Shown: piece by piece, positions 41,498 through 50,024 of the stretch
Layout of the letters: each line of letters opens with the position of its first letter
Position numbering within the stretch: position 1 is the stretch's first letter
NCBI GenBank assembly: GCA_014650475.1
Contig: BMVA01000003.1
Span: forward strand, 310,001 to 374,000
DNA length: 64,000 nucleotides
DNA from: Streptomyces albogriseolus
Lineage (GTDB): Bacteria; Actinomycetota; Actinomycetes; Streptomycetales; Streptomycetaceae
Reading direction: 5' to 3'
The notes under the pieces: generated by a model
Told to the model about the DNA's origin: nothing
Databases searched by the model: none
What the model saw: the letters and a program-made list of their open reading frames with translations, nothing else
Position numbers and translations under genes: made by a program

Positions 41498-42295
41498 TCA
41501 GCGGGGCGGCATCGCAGGCGCCGCCGAGGCCGCCTTCGGCGCGGGCGAACCCACGGTGATCTGGATCTGCTCGCTCGACGCCGACACGCCGTTCGACGTC
41601 GCCGTCGCCTGGAGCCGGTTCGCCCCGGCGGGCAGATCGCGGCCGGGCGCGCAGCTCCACGAGCCGTCGGACCCGGCCGTGTCCGTGCACACCTCGTTCC
41701 CGTCCTGGTCGGAGACCGTCACCTGCGCCCCCGGGTACGCCGTGCCCGACGCGGCCGGCCGGTGTCCCAGGGGCACCCCCGCCTCGGGCCGGGACAGCGC
41801 CGGCGACGGCAGCCCCACCGTCACCTGGCACCCCCCGCTCGCCCGCGCGACACCCTCCGCGTCCGCGAGCCGCAGCACGCATCCGTCGAGCCGCGTCCCC
41901 GGCTCGGCGTCGGCGGGCACCGCCAGCACGAAGGGGAAGGTCCCGGTCCGCCACGGGCTCTCCGCCGACGTGGCCGTGTACGCGGCGGTACGGCCGTCCG
42001 CGGCCACCTCGCCCCGGTAGCCGGCGGCGGTGAGCGGCACGCCGGTGACCTCGGCCCCGGCCGGGGCGGTCAACGTCAGACGGGAGCCGAACCCGAGGGC
42101 GGGCCCGGACAGCGCCGACACCTCCACGATGCCGTCCCGGCCGGGCGGAATCGTCACGGAGCCCCAGAGCACGCGCTCACCCGGCGGCGGGACGGCCCCT
42201 CCGACGGCGGTCGCGGAGCCGGCGGGCAGCCATCCGGCCGCGAGAATCCCGGCCGCCGTCAGCACGGCGGCCGCTGTCTTGCTGGACCTGTTCAT
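41498..42295 (-). CDS. Secreted protein with Ig-like/carboxypeptidase-regulatory-like domain
   Basis: 265 residues. Sec signal peptide (AAAVLTAAGILAAGWLPAGS, ending near 30), a beta-rich domain to about 175 with a disulfide-capable Cys pair, then an Ig-like repeat (YPGAQVTVSDQDGNEVCTDT, then PAGANRLQATATSNG) of the kind found in surface adhesins. AAGGAG before the ATG. Probably exported to the wall; role unknown. Confidence 0.7.
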   Translation of the reverse strand: MNRSSKTAAAVLTAAGILAAGWLPAGSATAVGGAVPPPGERVLWGSVTIPPGRDGIVEVSALSGPALGFGSRLTLTAPAGAEVTGVPLTAAGYRGEVAADGRTAAYTATSAESPWRTGTFPFVLAVPADAEPGTRLDGCVLRLADAEGVARASGGCQVTVGLPSPALSRPEAGVPLGHRPAASGTAYPGAQVTVSDQDGNEVCTDTAGSDGSWSCAPGRDLPAGANRLQATATSNGVSASSEQIQITVGSPAPKAASAAPAMPPR

Positions 42296-42406
42296 CGTGG
42301 ACGGGCTCCTTGTACGCCGGACGTCGGACACACCTGCGACCGACTCTGACGCCCGCCCTCACCGCCCGCCCGCCCTGCACCCCCGTACGGGTGGCGAGCA
42401 CCGGCC

Positions 42407-42439
42407 GGTGTCGGCGGCACCGTGCGGTGCGCCGACACC
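42407..42439 (-). terminator. Terminator after the alpha-glucosidase gene
   Basis: Stem GGTGTCGGC / GCCGACACC continued by GCACC / GGTGC with loop GTGC; seven bases past the stop on the minus strand. Confidence 0.75.
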
Positions 42440-42445
42440 CTCACC

Positions 42446-44149
42446 TCACCGCGTGAGCCACGCCGTCGTGTCCGGGGGCAGGTGACCGTCCTTCAAGGGG
42501 GCGCTGGTGAGGGCCACCTGGCCCAGGGGGAGGGGGACGGGGGCCGCGGACAGGTTCGTCACGCAGCGCCAGCCGTCGCCGCGGTCGAACTGGAGGACCC
42601 CCTCCGGGGTCTCCTCCGCCCATCTCAGCGTCTCGCCGTCGATCAGCTTGCGGCGCAGGCGCAGGGCCGTGCGGTACAGCTCCAGGGTGGAGTCCTCCGC
42701 CCCGTCCTGCGCCTCCACGGCGTACGCGGCGAAGGACGGCGGCTGCGGCAGCCACGCGCCGTTCGCGCCGAAGCCGTACGACGGGCCGGTCGTGGTCCAC
42801 GGCAGCGGGACGCGGCAGCCGTCGCGGCCCTTGCGGACATGGCCGGTCTGCTCCCAGATCGGGTCCTGGAGGACCTCCGTGGGCAGGTCGGCGACCTCGG
42901 GCAGCCCGAGTTCCTCGCCCTGGTAGACGTACGCCGAGCCGGGCAGCGCCAGCATCAGCAGGGTGGCGGCGCGGGCCCGCCGCAGACCCGCCTCCGGGTC
43001 GACGGCGGGGGCGTGGCCGCCGGACAGCAGCCAGGCGTTGGTGTCCGTGCCGGGCGGCAGCATCAGCCGGGAGGCGTGCCGCACCACGTCGTGGTTGGAC
43101 AGCACCCAGGTCGCCGAGGCGCCGGCCGCCTGCGCGGTCGCCAGCGAGTCGGTGATGACCCGGCGCAGTTCCTCCGCGTCCCACGCGGCCTCGAGGTACT
43201 CGAAGTTGAAGGCCTGGCCCAGCTCGTCCGGACGGGCGTACAGGGCGCGCCGGGCGCCGGGCACCCACGCCTCCGCCACGGCCGTACGGGGCGGGGTGTA
43301 CGTGTCGAAGATCTTCCGCCAGTCGCGGTAGATCTCGTGCACCTCGTCGCGGTCGTAGAACGGATGCGTGCCGGGCGGGAAGTCGGCGAGGGCCGCCTCG
43401 CCGCCCGCCGCGTGGTCGCCGAGGTCGCGCAGCGGCTCCTCGAGGTCCTTGGTGAGGGCGTGCGCCACGTCGACGCGGAAGCCGTCCACGCCCCGGTCGG
43501 ACCAGAAGCGCAGGGTGGTGCGGAAGTCCTCGCGCACGTCCGGGTGGTCCCAGTTCAGGTCGGGCTGCTCGGCGGCGAACAGATGCAGGTACCACTGCCC
43601 GTCCGGCACCCGCTGCCACGCGCTGCCGCCGAACACCGACTGCCAGTCGGTGGGCGGCAGCTCGCCGTTCCGGCCGCGGCCGTCGCGGAAGACGTAGCGG
43701 TCGCGGGCCGGGGAGCCGGGCCCGGCGCGCAGCGCTTCCTGGAACCAGACGTGCTGGTGGGAGGTGTGGTTGGGGACGACGTCGACGATCACCTTCAGGC
43801 CGAGCCGGTGCGCCTCGCGGACCAGCGCGTCGAAGTCGTCGAGGGTGCCCAGGCGCGGGTCGACGTCGCGCGGGTCGGCGACGTCGTAGCCGCCGTCGGC
43901 CAGCTCGGACGGGTAGAACGGGCTGAGCCACAGGGCGTCGACGCCCAGGGCGGCCAGATGCGTGAGGCGCCGCGTGATGCCGCGCAGGTCGCCCAGGCCG
44001 TCACCGTCGGCGTCGGCGAAGCTGCGGGGGTAGATCTGGTAGACGACGGCCTGCCGCCACCAGTCGGGGTCACGGGAGGAGAGGTCGGGCGTGGCGTCGG
44101 GGGCGGGGTGCGGCGGCCGGGGGTCGGCCACGGTGGGGCGGTCGGTCAC
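42446..44149 (-). CDS. aglA: Alpha-glucosidase, GH13 family
   Basis: 567 residues, cytoplasmic. (Beta/alpha)8 amylase fold: region I VDVVPNHTSHQH, region II GFRVDVAHAL with the nucleophile Asp, region III AVAEAWV with the acid/base Glu, region IV LSNHDVVRH with the third acid. The opening WWRQAVVYQIYPRSFADADG is typical of oligo-1,6-glucosidase/alpha-glucosidase. It releases glucose from maltose or short dextrins. In S. coelicolor aglA sits in the malEFG locus, but no mal transporter genes are next to it here. GTG 44149 has GAGGAGA upstream. Confidence 0.88.
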   Translation of the reverse strand: MTDRPTVADPRPPHPAPDATPDLSSRDPDWWRQAVVYQIYPRSFADADGDGLGDLRGITRRLTHLAALGVDALWLSPFYPSELADGGYDVADPRDVDPRLGTLDDFDALVREAHRLGLKVIVDVVPNHTSHQHVWFQEALRAGPGSPARDRYVFRDGRGRNGELPPTDWQSVFGGSAWQRVPDGQWYLHLFAAEQPDLNWDHPDVREDFRTTLRFWSDRGVDGFRVDVAHALTKDLEEPLRDLGDHAAGGEAALADFPPGTHPFYDRDEVHEIYRDWRKIFDTYTPPRTAVAEAWVPGARRALYARPDELGQAFNFEYLEAAWDAEELRRVITDSLATAQAAGASATWVLSNHDVVRHASRLMLPPGTDTNAWLLSGGHAPAVDPEAGLRRARAATLLMLALPGSAYVYQGEELGLPEVADLPTEVLQDPIWEQTGHVRKGRDGCRVPLPWTTTGPSYGFGANGAWLPQPPSFAAYAVEAQDGAEDSTLELYRTALRLRRKLIDGETLRWAEETPEGVLQFDRGDGWRCVTNLSAAPVPLPLGQVALTSAPLKDGHLPPDTTAWLTR

Positions 44150-44327
44150 GCGGGGTCTCCTCTGGGTGTGCGGGTACCGGCAGAGAATCTGTCCACACCA
44201 CCGTAAAAGTGAACACTCCACCGACAGGAGCGATTACTCCGGGTGTCGCCGAGTCGCCTTCATCCCGTTTGCCGCGGTCCTTCCGGGTTACTCACCACGG
44301 GAAGCACGCCCGGCGAGAGGAGCGACC

Positions 44328-44864
44328 ATGGCCCTTCCCCGCACACGCGCCCGGCGCGGCCCGGCGGCGGGCGCGCTCGCGCTCGCCCTCACCCTCGCCC
44401 TGCTGGGCAGCGGATGCGGTGCCGACGACGACTTCTCCCTCCCGGACTGGGACGCGCCGGGCCAGAACGCGCGCGTCGGGGATCTCATGATCCGGTACGC
44501 ACACCTGGCCGAACCGACGGGCGCCCCGTGGCAGCCGGGCGACGACGTCCCCGCGTACCTGTGGGTCTACAACAAGAGCGGCGGGAGCGACCGGCTGGTG
44601 GGCGCGAGTTCGCCGATGGCAGCGTCCGTGGACATCGTCGACGCCGACGGCAAGCGCCTGCCGGACGGCGTGGAACTGCCCGAGAACGACCTGACCGAAC
44701 TGGAACCCGGCAAGCACCACCTGGTCCTGCGGGACGTGCGCCAGGTGATCAGGGGCGGCGACGCCACCGAGATCACCCTGCGGTTCGAGGACGCCGGACC
44801 GGTCACCTTCGGCATCCAGGCGCAGCCGCCCGTCTATGACGAGAGTCCCGTCCCGAAGCAGTGA
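44328..44864 (+). CDS. PCuAC-like lipoprotein lacking copper ligands
   Basis: 178 residues. Lipobox LALLGSGC with lipidated Cys near 30, then a cupredoxin-like PCuAC fold: PAYLWVYNKSGGSDRLVGAS, SPMAASVDIVDADGKRLPDG and PGKHHLVLRDVRQVIRGGD. The copper motif H/M-x10-M-x21-H-x-M is not conserved (Leu for Met, no HxM), so classical copper transfer to oxidase is unlikely. GAGAGGAG before the ATG. Confidence 0.75.
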   Translation: MALPRTRARRGPAAGALALALTLALLGSGCGADDDFSLPDWDAPGQNARVGDLMIRYAHLAEPTGAPWQPGDDVPAYLWVYNKSGGSDRLVGASSPMAASVDIVDADGKRLPDGVELPENDLTELEPGKHHLVLRDVRQVIRGGDATEITLRFEDAGPVTFGIQAQPPVYDESPVPKQ

Positions 44865-44891
44865 TCCGAGCGCCCCGCCCCGGGGGACCGG

Positions 44892-45878
44892 CTATGCCGG
44901 GGAGCGTTCGACCGTCGTCAGGTACAGACGCACGTAGCGCTCCACGTCCACGTCCAGGCCGACGTCCACCAGGGTCTGCTCGCGGGTGCCCTCGTGGAGC
45001 TCCGACTCCCCGATGCGCGGGCGGCGGTCGACGATCGTCTGGCCGCGCGCCGGGCCGGGCGCCAGGGACACCTCGACCGGGAGGCGGTGGGTGGTCAGCC
45101 CCTCCGGGTCGGCGACCGCGCACACCGCGCCCGCGTCACCGAGGCCACCGGAGTCCTCGCCGGGGTCGTCGGGGCGACTGCCCGGGTGGGCGGGGCGGTG
45201 GGCGAGCAGGTCGCCGGCCAGCCGGGCGCCCGGTTCGGCGCTCGCCCGCAGCCGCCGCACGTCGTCGCCGGGGACGACGACCCGGGTGAACACGTCCAGC
45301 CCGTACATGGTGATCGGCACGCCCGCGGTGAGCGTGATCGCGGCGGCCTCCGGGTCGTGCCAGACGTTGAACTCGGCCACCGGGGTGGCGTTCCCGGCGC
45401 CCGCCGCGCCGCCCATGAACACGATCCGCTCGATGTTGCGGGTCACCTCGGGGTGGGTCCGCAGCAGCAGGGCGATGTTGGTGAGCGGTGCGGTGGGCAC
45501 GAGGGTGACCGGGCGGGGCGAGGCGAGGATCTCGCGGCGCAGCAGCGTCACCGCGTCCGCGTCCGCCGGGGTGCGGCGCGGGGCGGGCAGGGCGAGGTCG
45601 CCCATGCCGTCGTGGCCGTGGACGTGGCGGGCGGAGCGCGGCGCCTCGATCAGCGGACGCGCGGCGCCCCGCGCCACCGGCACGTCCGCCGCGCCCGCCC
45701 GCTCCAGCACGGTCAGCGTGTTGCGTACGACGCCGTCCACGTCCGTGTTCCCGGCCACGCAGGTGACGGCCCGCAGGTCGATCCCGGGGTGCCGTACGGC
45801 GAACAGCAGGGCCAGGGCGTCGTCGACGCCGGTGTCGCAGTCGATGATCACCGGGACCGGCTGCCGGCCGTTGCGCAC
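44892..45878 (-). CDS. Inosine/uridine-type nucleoside hydrolase
   Basis: 328 residues from GTG 45878. N-terminal calcium motif IIDCDTGVDDALAL, TAPLTNIALLL and FNVWHDPEAA, the standard nucleoside N-ribohydrolase set. Cleaves the glycosidic bond of purine or pyrimidine ribonucleosides for salvage. The C-terminal His region differs among substrate groups, so specificity is open. No operon partner in the base-salvage pathway is adjacent. Confidence 0.9.
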   Translation of the reverse strand: MRNGRQPVPVIIDCDTGVDDALALLFAVRHPGIDLRAVTCVAGNTDVDGVVRNTLTVLERAGAADVPVARGAARPLIEAPRSARHVHGHDGMGDLALPAPRRTPADADAVTLLRREILASPRPVTLVPTAPLTNIALLLRTHPEVTRNIERIVFMGGAAGAGNATPVAEFNVWHDPEAAAITLTAGVPITMYGLDVFTRVVVPGDDVRRLRASAEPGARLAGDLLAHRPAHPGSRPDDPGEDSGGLGDAGAVCAVADPEGLTTHRLPVEVSLAPGPARGQTIVDRRPRIGESELHEGTREQTLVDVGLDVDVERYVRLYLTTVERSPA

Positions 45879-45915
45879 GACGGACTCCTTCTTCGGGCGG
45901 GTCTGCCCGTCGACC

Positions 45916-47136
45916 CTACGCGGGCTCCCAGAGCGCGGTCCCTCGTGCGCGCACCCGCTGCTCGACGCGTCGCAGGAATTCCGCCGCCGGCAGCACTCCG
46001 GGCCGCCGTCCGTCCCGCAGCCGTACGGCGAGCAGGCCGTCCGCGGCCTCCCGCGCCCCGAGCACCGCCTGGTACGGCACCAGCCGGGCCCGGCGGATCC
46101 GGGCGCCGAGACTGCCGTCGGCGGGGCCGCTCACCTCGGCCCGCAGCCCGAGTGCGGTGGCCTCCCGCACCACGGCGTGGGCGCGCTCCTCCTGGTCCTC
46201 GCCCACCGGCAGCACCACCAGCTGCACCGGGGCCAGCCACGGCGGGAAGGCGCCGCCGTGCTCCTCCAGCAGATGGGCGACGGCCCGCTCCACGCTGCCG
46301 ATGACGCTGCGGTGCACCATGACCGGCCGGTGCCGGGCGCCGTCCGGGCCGGTGTGACGCAGGCCGAAGCGCTCCGGCTGGTGGAAGTCGATCTGGACGG
46401 TGGACAGGGTGGTCTCGCGGCCCGCGGGGTCGGTGATCTGCACGTCGATCTTCGGGCCGTAGAAGGCGGCCTCGCCCTCGACGGCCTCGTACGCCACGCC
46501 GGACGCGTCCAGGGCCTCGCGCAGCAGGGCGGTGGCCCGCCGCCACAGGGCCGGGCCGGCGACGTACTTCCCGCCGCCGCCCGGCAGTGACAGCCGGTGG
46601 CGGGAGGCGCGGATGCCCAGGTCGGCGTAGGCGCGGGAGATGAGCGCGAGGGCCCCGGCGGCCTCCTCGGCGGCCTGGTCCGGGGTGCAGAAGATGTGCG
46701 CGTCGTTGAGCTGGATGGCCCGCACCCGGGTCAGCCCGCCGAGCACGCCGGACCGCTCCGAGCGGTACATGCCGCCCAGCTCGGCCATCCGCAGCGGCAG
46801 TTCGCGGTGGCTGCGGGTGCGGGAGCGGAAGATCAGGGCGTGGTGCGGGCACAGGCTGGGGCGCAGCAGCATCTGCTCACCGCCCAGCTCCATCGGCGGA
46901 TACATGTCGTCGCGGTAGTGGTCCCAGTGCCCGGAGAGCTCGTACAGCTCGCGCTTGCCGAGCACGGGCGAGTACACGTGCCGGTAGCCGGCCGCGCGTT
47001 CCGCCTCGCGGACGTACTCCTCCAGGGTGTGCCGTACGACGGCGCCGTCGGGGAGCCAGTAGGGCAGGCCCGCGCCCATCAGCGGGTCGGTGTCGAACAG
47101 GCCGAGTTCACGGCCGAGGCGTCGGTGGTCGTGCAC
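45916..47136 (-). CDS. thrS: Threonyl-tRNA synthetase paralogue without TGS and editing domains
   Basis: 406 residues against about 650 for the housekeeping enzyme. It starts directly at the class II catalytic core: motif 1-2 region YPPMELGGEQMLLRPSLCPH (zinc Cys) and AELGGMYRSERSG, motif 3 in HRSVIGSVERAVAHLLEEHG. The anticodon-binding domain runs from about 300. The N-terminal TGS and Ser-tRNA-clearing editing domains are absent. Such short duplicates can be self-resistance or stress isoforms. Expression is probably controlled by the leader peptide and hairpin upstream. Confidence 0.85.
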   Translation of the reverse strand: MHDHRRLGRELGLFDTDPLMGAGLPYWLPDGAVVRHTLEEYVREAERAAGYRHVYSPVLGKRELYELSGHWDHYRDDMYPPMELGGEQMLLRPSLCPHHALIFRSRTRSHRELPLRMAELGGMYRSERSGVLGGLTRVRAIQLNDAHIFCTPDQAAEEAAGALALISRAYADLGIRASRHRLSLPGGGGKYVAGPALWRRATALLREALDASGVAYEAVEGEAAFYGPKIDVQITDPAGRETTLSTVQIDFHQPERFGLRHTGPDGARHRPVMVHRSVIGSVERAVAHLLEEHGGAFPPWLAPVQLVVLPVGEDQEERAHAVVREATALGLRAEVSGPADGSLGARIRRARLVPYQAVLGAREAADGLLAVRLRDGRRPGVLPAAEFLRRVEQRVRARGTALWEPA

Positions 47137-47176
47137 GGCGCCCTCCTCGGGGTCGGGAGGCGAGCACCACGCGCGG

Positions 47177-47208
47177 CGAAGCCCCGGGGCACTCGCCCCG
47201 GGGCTTCG
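47177..47208 (-). promoter_or_regulatory. Terminator-like hairpin in the thrS leader (candidate attenuator)
   Basis: Perfect 14-bp stem CGAAGCCCCGGGGC / GCCCCGGGGCTTCG, four-base loop, 40 bases before the synthetase start and seven bases after the leader peptide stop. No T-tract. Its position, between a short leader ORF and the gene, is that of an attenuator. Confidence 0.7.
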
Positions 47209-47215
47209 TCAGTGG

Positions 47216-47278
47216 TCAGCTGTCAGCGCGCCGGGACGGTCTCCGGCTCGTCGTGCGGGACACACGGGCGCGCTGCAT
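47216..47278 (-). CDS. Candidate 20-residue leader peptide of thrS
   Basis: Reads MQRARVSRTTSRRPSRRADS then TGA. It contains two consecutive Thr codons (ACG ACG), the amino acid charged by the downstream enzyme. TAGCGT at 47286-47291 ends seven bases before the ATG, so the transcript would start on the ATG (leaderless). The coding region itself can pair (CAGCGCGCC with GGCGCGCTG), competing with later pairing. Stalling at Thr codons during Thr-tRNA shortage could prevent the terminator hairpin. Existence of the peptide is inferred from layout only. Confidence 0.5.
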   Translation of the reverse strand: MQRARVSRTTSRRPSRRADS

Positions 47279-47468
47279 GAGGCGGACGCTAGCAACGGGT
47301 GGCCGGCGGACGCACGCGGTTTTCGCGGCGCCGGCGGGAGGGTGCGGGGTGCTCACCCGGACGGCTCGCCGCGCTGGTGGGGGGCCTGTCCCGGTGGTGC
47401 CGTAGGAGCACGTCCACCACGACCGCCACGTCCGCCCGTGGACGGCCCGGCTCCCAGGAGGCATCCCG

Positions 47469-48287
47469 ATGACCCGTGCCCCGGCCCGCGCCCGCACCCT
47501 CCTCGCCTCCGCCCTGTCGGTCACCGTCCTGCTGATCACGGCGGCCTGCGCGGGCTCCGGCCGGGACGTGCCGCGGGCGCTGCCCCAGGGGGTGTCCGAA
47601 CCGCCCGCCGCTACCTCGCCCTCCCCGTCGGCGACGGCGTCGTCCTCCGCGGTGACCGGGCGGTCCACACCCGTGCTGAACGACGAGCAGCTGAGGGCCG
47701 CGCTGATCACCGAGGCGGACCTGGGCCCGCCGTGGGCCGCCGCCCAGGGGCCCGCGCTGTGGCGGGACGGCACGCTGAAGGCGACCGCGGACGACGGCGA
47801 CTGCCGGCGGCTGCTGGAGGTCCTCTACACGGAGGAGCCGTTCGGCGTCCCGGTGGGGCCGCGCGCCTCGGTGACCCTGGACGACACCGCCGAGGGCGCC
47901 CAACTGCGCGAGCAGATCGGCGCGCACCGGCCCGACGACGTGGAGCGCGCGCTGGCCTGGCTGGGCACGCTGCCGGAGAAGTGCGGGACCTTCCGCGCGG
48001 CGACCGCCGGGTCCGGCGCGCAGGACGTCGAGGTGACGGAGCTGCCCCTGCCGGACACGGCCGGGGACGCCCGCGCCGCCCTGCGGGTGACGCTCACCGG
48101 CGGTGAGCCGGACGCCGCCCCGGCCCGGCTCACCGTGGACCTCGCGGCGATCCGCGTCGGCGAGGACGCGGTCGTCCTCACCAACGGCGGGTTCGGTGAG
48201 GTGCGGGCCGAGGTCACCCGGGCGATGACCCAGCTCGCCGCGGACCGGCTCGCGGAGGTCGCGCGGCTGGGACGGCTGCGGGTCTGA
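47469..48287 (+). CDS. Hypothetical lipoprotein
   Basis: 272 residues. Lipobox LLITAAC (Cys near 27), Ser/Pro linker, then a mixed domain with two Cys (GDCRRLLEVLY and EKCGTF) and an ending DRLAEVARLGRLRV. Resembles extracellular sensor-like domains of Streptomyces lipoproteins and PknH-type ectodomains in general layout; not assignable further. Confidence 0.65.
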   Translation: MTRAPARARTLLASALSVTVLLITAACAGSGRDVPRALPQGVSEPPAATSPSPSATASSSAVTGRSTPVLNDEQLRAALITEADLGPPWAAAQGPALWRDGTLKATADDGDCRRLLEVLYTEEPFGVPVGPRASVTLDDTAEGAQLREQIGAHRPDDVERALAWLGTLPEKCGTFRAATAGSGAQDVEVTELPLPDTAGDARAALRVTLTGGEPDAAPARLTVDLAAIRVGEDAVVLTNGGFGEVRAEVTRAMTQLAADRLAEVARLGRLRV

Positions 48288-48378
48288 GGGCCGGTGGGGG
48301 CGGGCCCTCAGCGCGCCGGCACGGGGCGACCGCCGGGGACGCGCGATGCCGCCATGGCCGGGAACAGTCGTCCCCGCC

Positions 48379-48654
48379 TCAGCTCATCGCGTCGACGGCC
48401 TGCTTGGCCTCCACCAGGCCCGCGCCGGTGGCCTCGCGGTACAGCTTGATCGCCTGCACCTGCTTGCCGTCCCGCACCAGGGCAAGGATCTCGTCCCTCC
48501 TCGGCACCTCCTCCTCCAGGCCCAGGTGCCGCATCACCGCGTCGAGTTTGCGCTCCACCCGGGCGACGCGGCGGTCGGAACGGGTCAGCTGGGTCTGGAT
48601 CGAGGCAACACCGAGGACCACGACACAGGTGCAGAAGAGGATGGCTATGTCCAT
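48379..48654 (-). CDS. Membrane protein with ribosomal L7/L12 C-terminal-like domain
   Basis: 91 residues. One N-terminal span (MDIAILFCTCVVVLGVASIQ), a coiled linker, then ILALVRDGKQVQAIKLYREA followed by TGAGLVEAKQAVD, the fold of the L7/L12 C-terminal domain. That domain recruits translational GTPases in ribosomes; the membrane-tethered form seen in Streptomyces is uncharacterised. An upstream Met at 48678 is an alternative start. Confidence 0.75.
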   Translation of the reverse strand: MDIAILFCTCVVVLGVASIQTQLTRSDRRVARVERKLDAVMRHLGLEEEVPRRDEILALVRDGKQVQAIKLYREATGAGLVEAKQAVDAMS

Positions 48655-48704
48655 GACCACAAAGCCTAGGCCGCCCACGGCACTTGATCACGGGAGCCGT
48701 GCGG

Positions 48705-49445
48705 TCAAGGTGTGTCGAGACGACGCCCGCGGGCGACGACGTCGAGGGCCGCCTCCAGCACGGTGAGGTCGTGCGCGAAGGCGTCGCCGCGCAGCCGGGC
48801 CAGGGCCTCGCCGGCGCCCACGCCGAGCTGGGCCATGATCATGCCGACCGCCTGGTGCACCCGGTCGTGGCCGGCGGCCAGCCCGCTGAGCCAGCCCTCC
48901 CCGGCGTCCCGCGCGTCGTTCGGCAGGTCCGTCAGCGCGACGGTCATCACGCCGGCCACCAGCAGGGCCACGTGCAGCTCGTGCGCGGTGAGGCTGCCGG
49001 AAGAGGCGCTGTAGAGGTCGAGGGTGCCGACGCAGACGGCGGTGGAGCCGAGGGGAAGCGCGTACACGGCGCGCACGCCGGAGCCCAGGGCCTGCTGCGC
49101 GAACACCGGCCAGCGCTCGGCGCAGGCGGCGTCCGTCAGGTCGCGGGCGAGGACGGGGGCGCCGGTGCGCAGCACGTGGTGGCAGGGGCCGTCACCGAGG
49201 GTGGCCTGAAGCTCCGCCAGCCGCGCGGCGACGTCGCCGGACGCCGCGAGCCGGAGGGGCATGCCGTCACCGCGCAGCGACACGGAGGCGCCGTCCACCG
49301 GCAGCAGTTCCACCGCCACCGCGCACAGCCGCCCGGGCGCGGCGGCCGGCTCGGCGCCGCGCAACTGCGCGGCGATCGCGCCGAGCACCCGCTCGTCGTC
49401 CCTGTTCGGCTCACCCCCCGGGTCGTCCCCGGACCGCACGCCCAC
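48705..49445 (-). CDS. GAF-ANTAR antiterminator-type regulator
   Basis: 246 residues. GAF domain at about 25-165 (VDGASVSLRGDGMPLRLAAS, YALPLGSTAVCVGTLDLYS) and C-terminal ANTAR RNA-binding domain (HDRVHQAVGMIMAQLGVGAG, EALARLRGDAFAHDLTVLEA). ANTAR proteins bind paired hairpins in nascent RNA and prevent termination; the GAF ligand is unknown. Monocistronic. Confidence 0.85.
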   Translation of the reverse strand: MGVRSGDDPGGEPNRDDERVLGAIAAQLRGAEPAAAPGRLCAVAVELLPVDGASVSLRGDGMPLRLAASGDVAARLAELQATLGDGPCHHVLRTGAPVLARDLTDAACAERWPVFAQQALGSGVRAVYALPLGSTAVCVGTLDLYSASSGSLTAHELHVALLVAGVMTVALTDLPNDARDAGEGWLSGLAAGHDRVHQAVGMIMAQLGVGAGEALARLRGDAFAHDLTVLEAALDVVARGRRLDTP

Positions 49446-49747
49446 CGCCTCCTTAGCCCGTTCCCCCCCCGGAAGTGAGCCCCGGTTACCCGTCCTGCCC
49501 CGCTCCGAAACCCGGACATCGGGGCGTTCCCGACCCTCTCACCGGCCCGCACGCGGACGGTGCGACCACCTGTTCCCCAGAGCACGGCATGGTCGATTCG
49601 AGCCATCCCGTACCGTGCCCGGCCGGCCGGAAGGGTCCGGCCCTCAAGTGCCCCACAGGAAGCACATGGGGTGAATCCCTGCGCTTACCCACTGCTTCCA
49701 CAGCCTCGACGACGCCGACATGTTTACGCCATCCTTCTTTACGGATC
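49446..49747. other. Intergenic region, no supported gene
   Basis: About 300 bases. GGGGTGAATCCC at 49668-49679 inside a possible hairpin recalls a fragment of the c-di-AMP (ydaO) riboswitch, but the other conserved blocks are missing. No gene, tRNA or repeat is supported. Confidence 0.4.
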
Positions 49748-49778
49748 TTGCACTCCTCTTTCACCGTCCGCCTATGGT
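49748..49778 (+). promoter_or_regulatory. Candidate promoter of the hydrolase operon
   Basis: TTGCAC (49748-49753) and TATGGT (49773-49778) with a 19-base spacer in an AT-richer stretch. Weak match to a HrdB-type promoter; the palindrome at 49799-49828 lies just downstream, where a repressor would block it. Confidence 0.4.
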
Positions 49779-49798
49779 GACCACCGGACCGACGGAGG

Positions 49799-49828
49799 CA
49801 TTCCATCGAACTGACGTTCGATGGAATG
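49799..49828. promoter_or_regulatory. 30-bp perfect palindrome upstream of the hydrolase operon
   Basis: Arms CATTCCATCGAAC / GTTCGATGGAATG, centre TGAC. Much lower in GC than its surroundings and placed 21 bases after the -10-like element, so a strong candidate operator. The binding protein is not encoded nearby in any obvious way. Confidence 0.65.
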
Positions 49829-49853
49829 ATTGTTGACGGGGGAGATCGTCGCC

Positions 49854-49922
49854 ATGGGAGAAGTCCGCCTTTCACGCCGGTTCCGGCGGCCCGCGCCGGC
49901 ACACCCCGTCTTCCGCCGCTGA
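49854..49922 (+). CDS. Possible 22-residue leader peptide
   Basis: ATG with GGGGGAG nine bases upstream, reading MGEVRLSRRFRRPAPAHPVF then two Arg and TGA. Basic, no signal peptide. It precedes the hydrolase start by about 100 bases. The good ribosome binding site is the only argument for translation. Confidence 0.3.
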   Translation: MGEVRLSRRFRRPAPAHPVFRR

Positions 49923-50024
49923 ACGCACCCGTGGCACCGGACGGCCAGGGACACTCCCCGGGCTGTTCGCCCCTGCGCTCCTCACCTCGCCGAACCGCGA
50001 TCACTCAAGGAGAAGCCGCCCCCC

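Noticed and set aside
49640-49720. GGGGTGAATCCC block resembling part of a c-di-AMP (ydaO) or cobalamin riboswitch upstream of a wall-hydrolase-like gene.
   Set aside because: The other obligatory blocks (GGGAACCCA-type stem, CGAACCCGnCAGCT end) are absent and the match is short. A covariance-model search (RF00379, RF00174) with a significant score would revive it.
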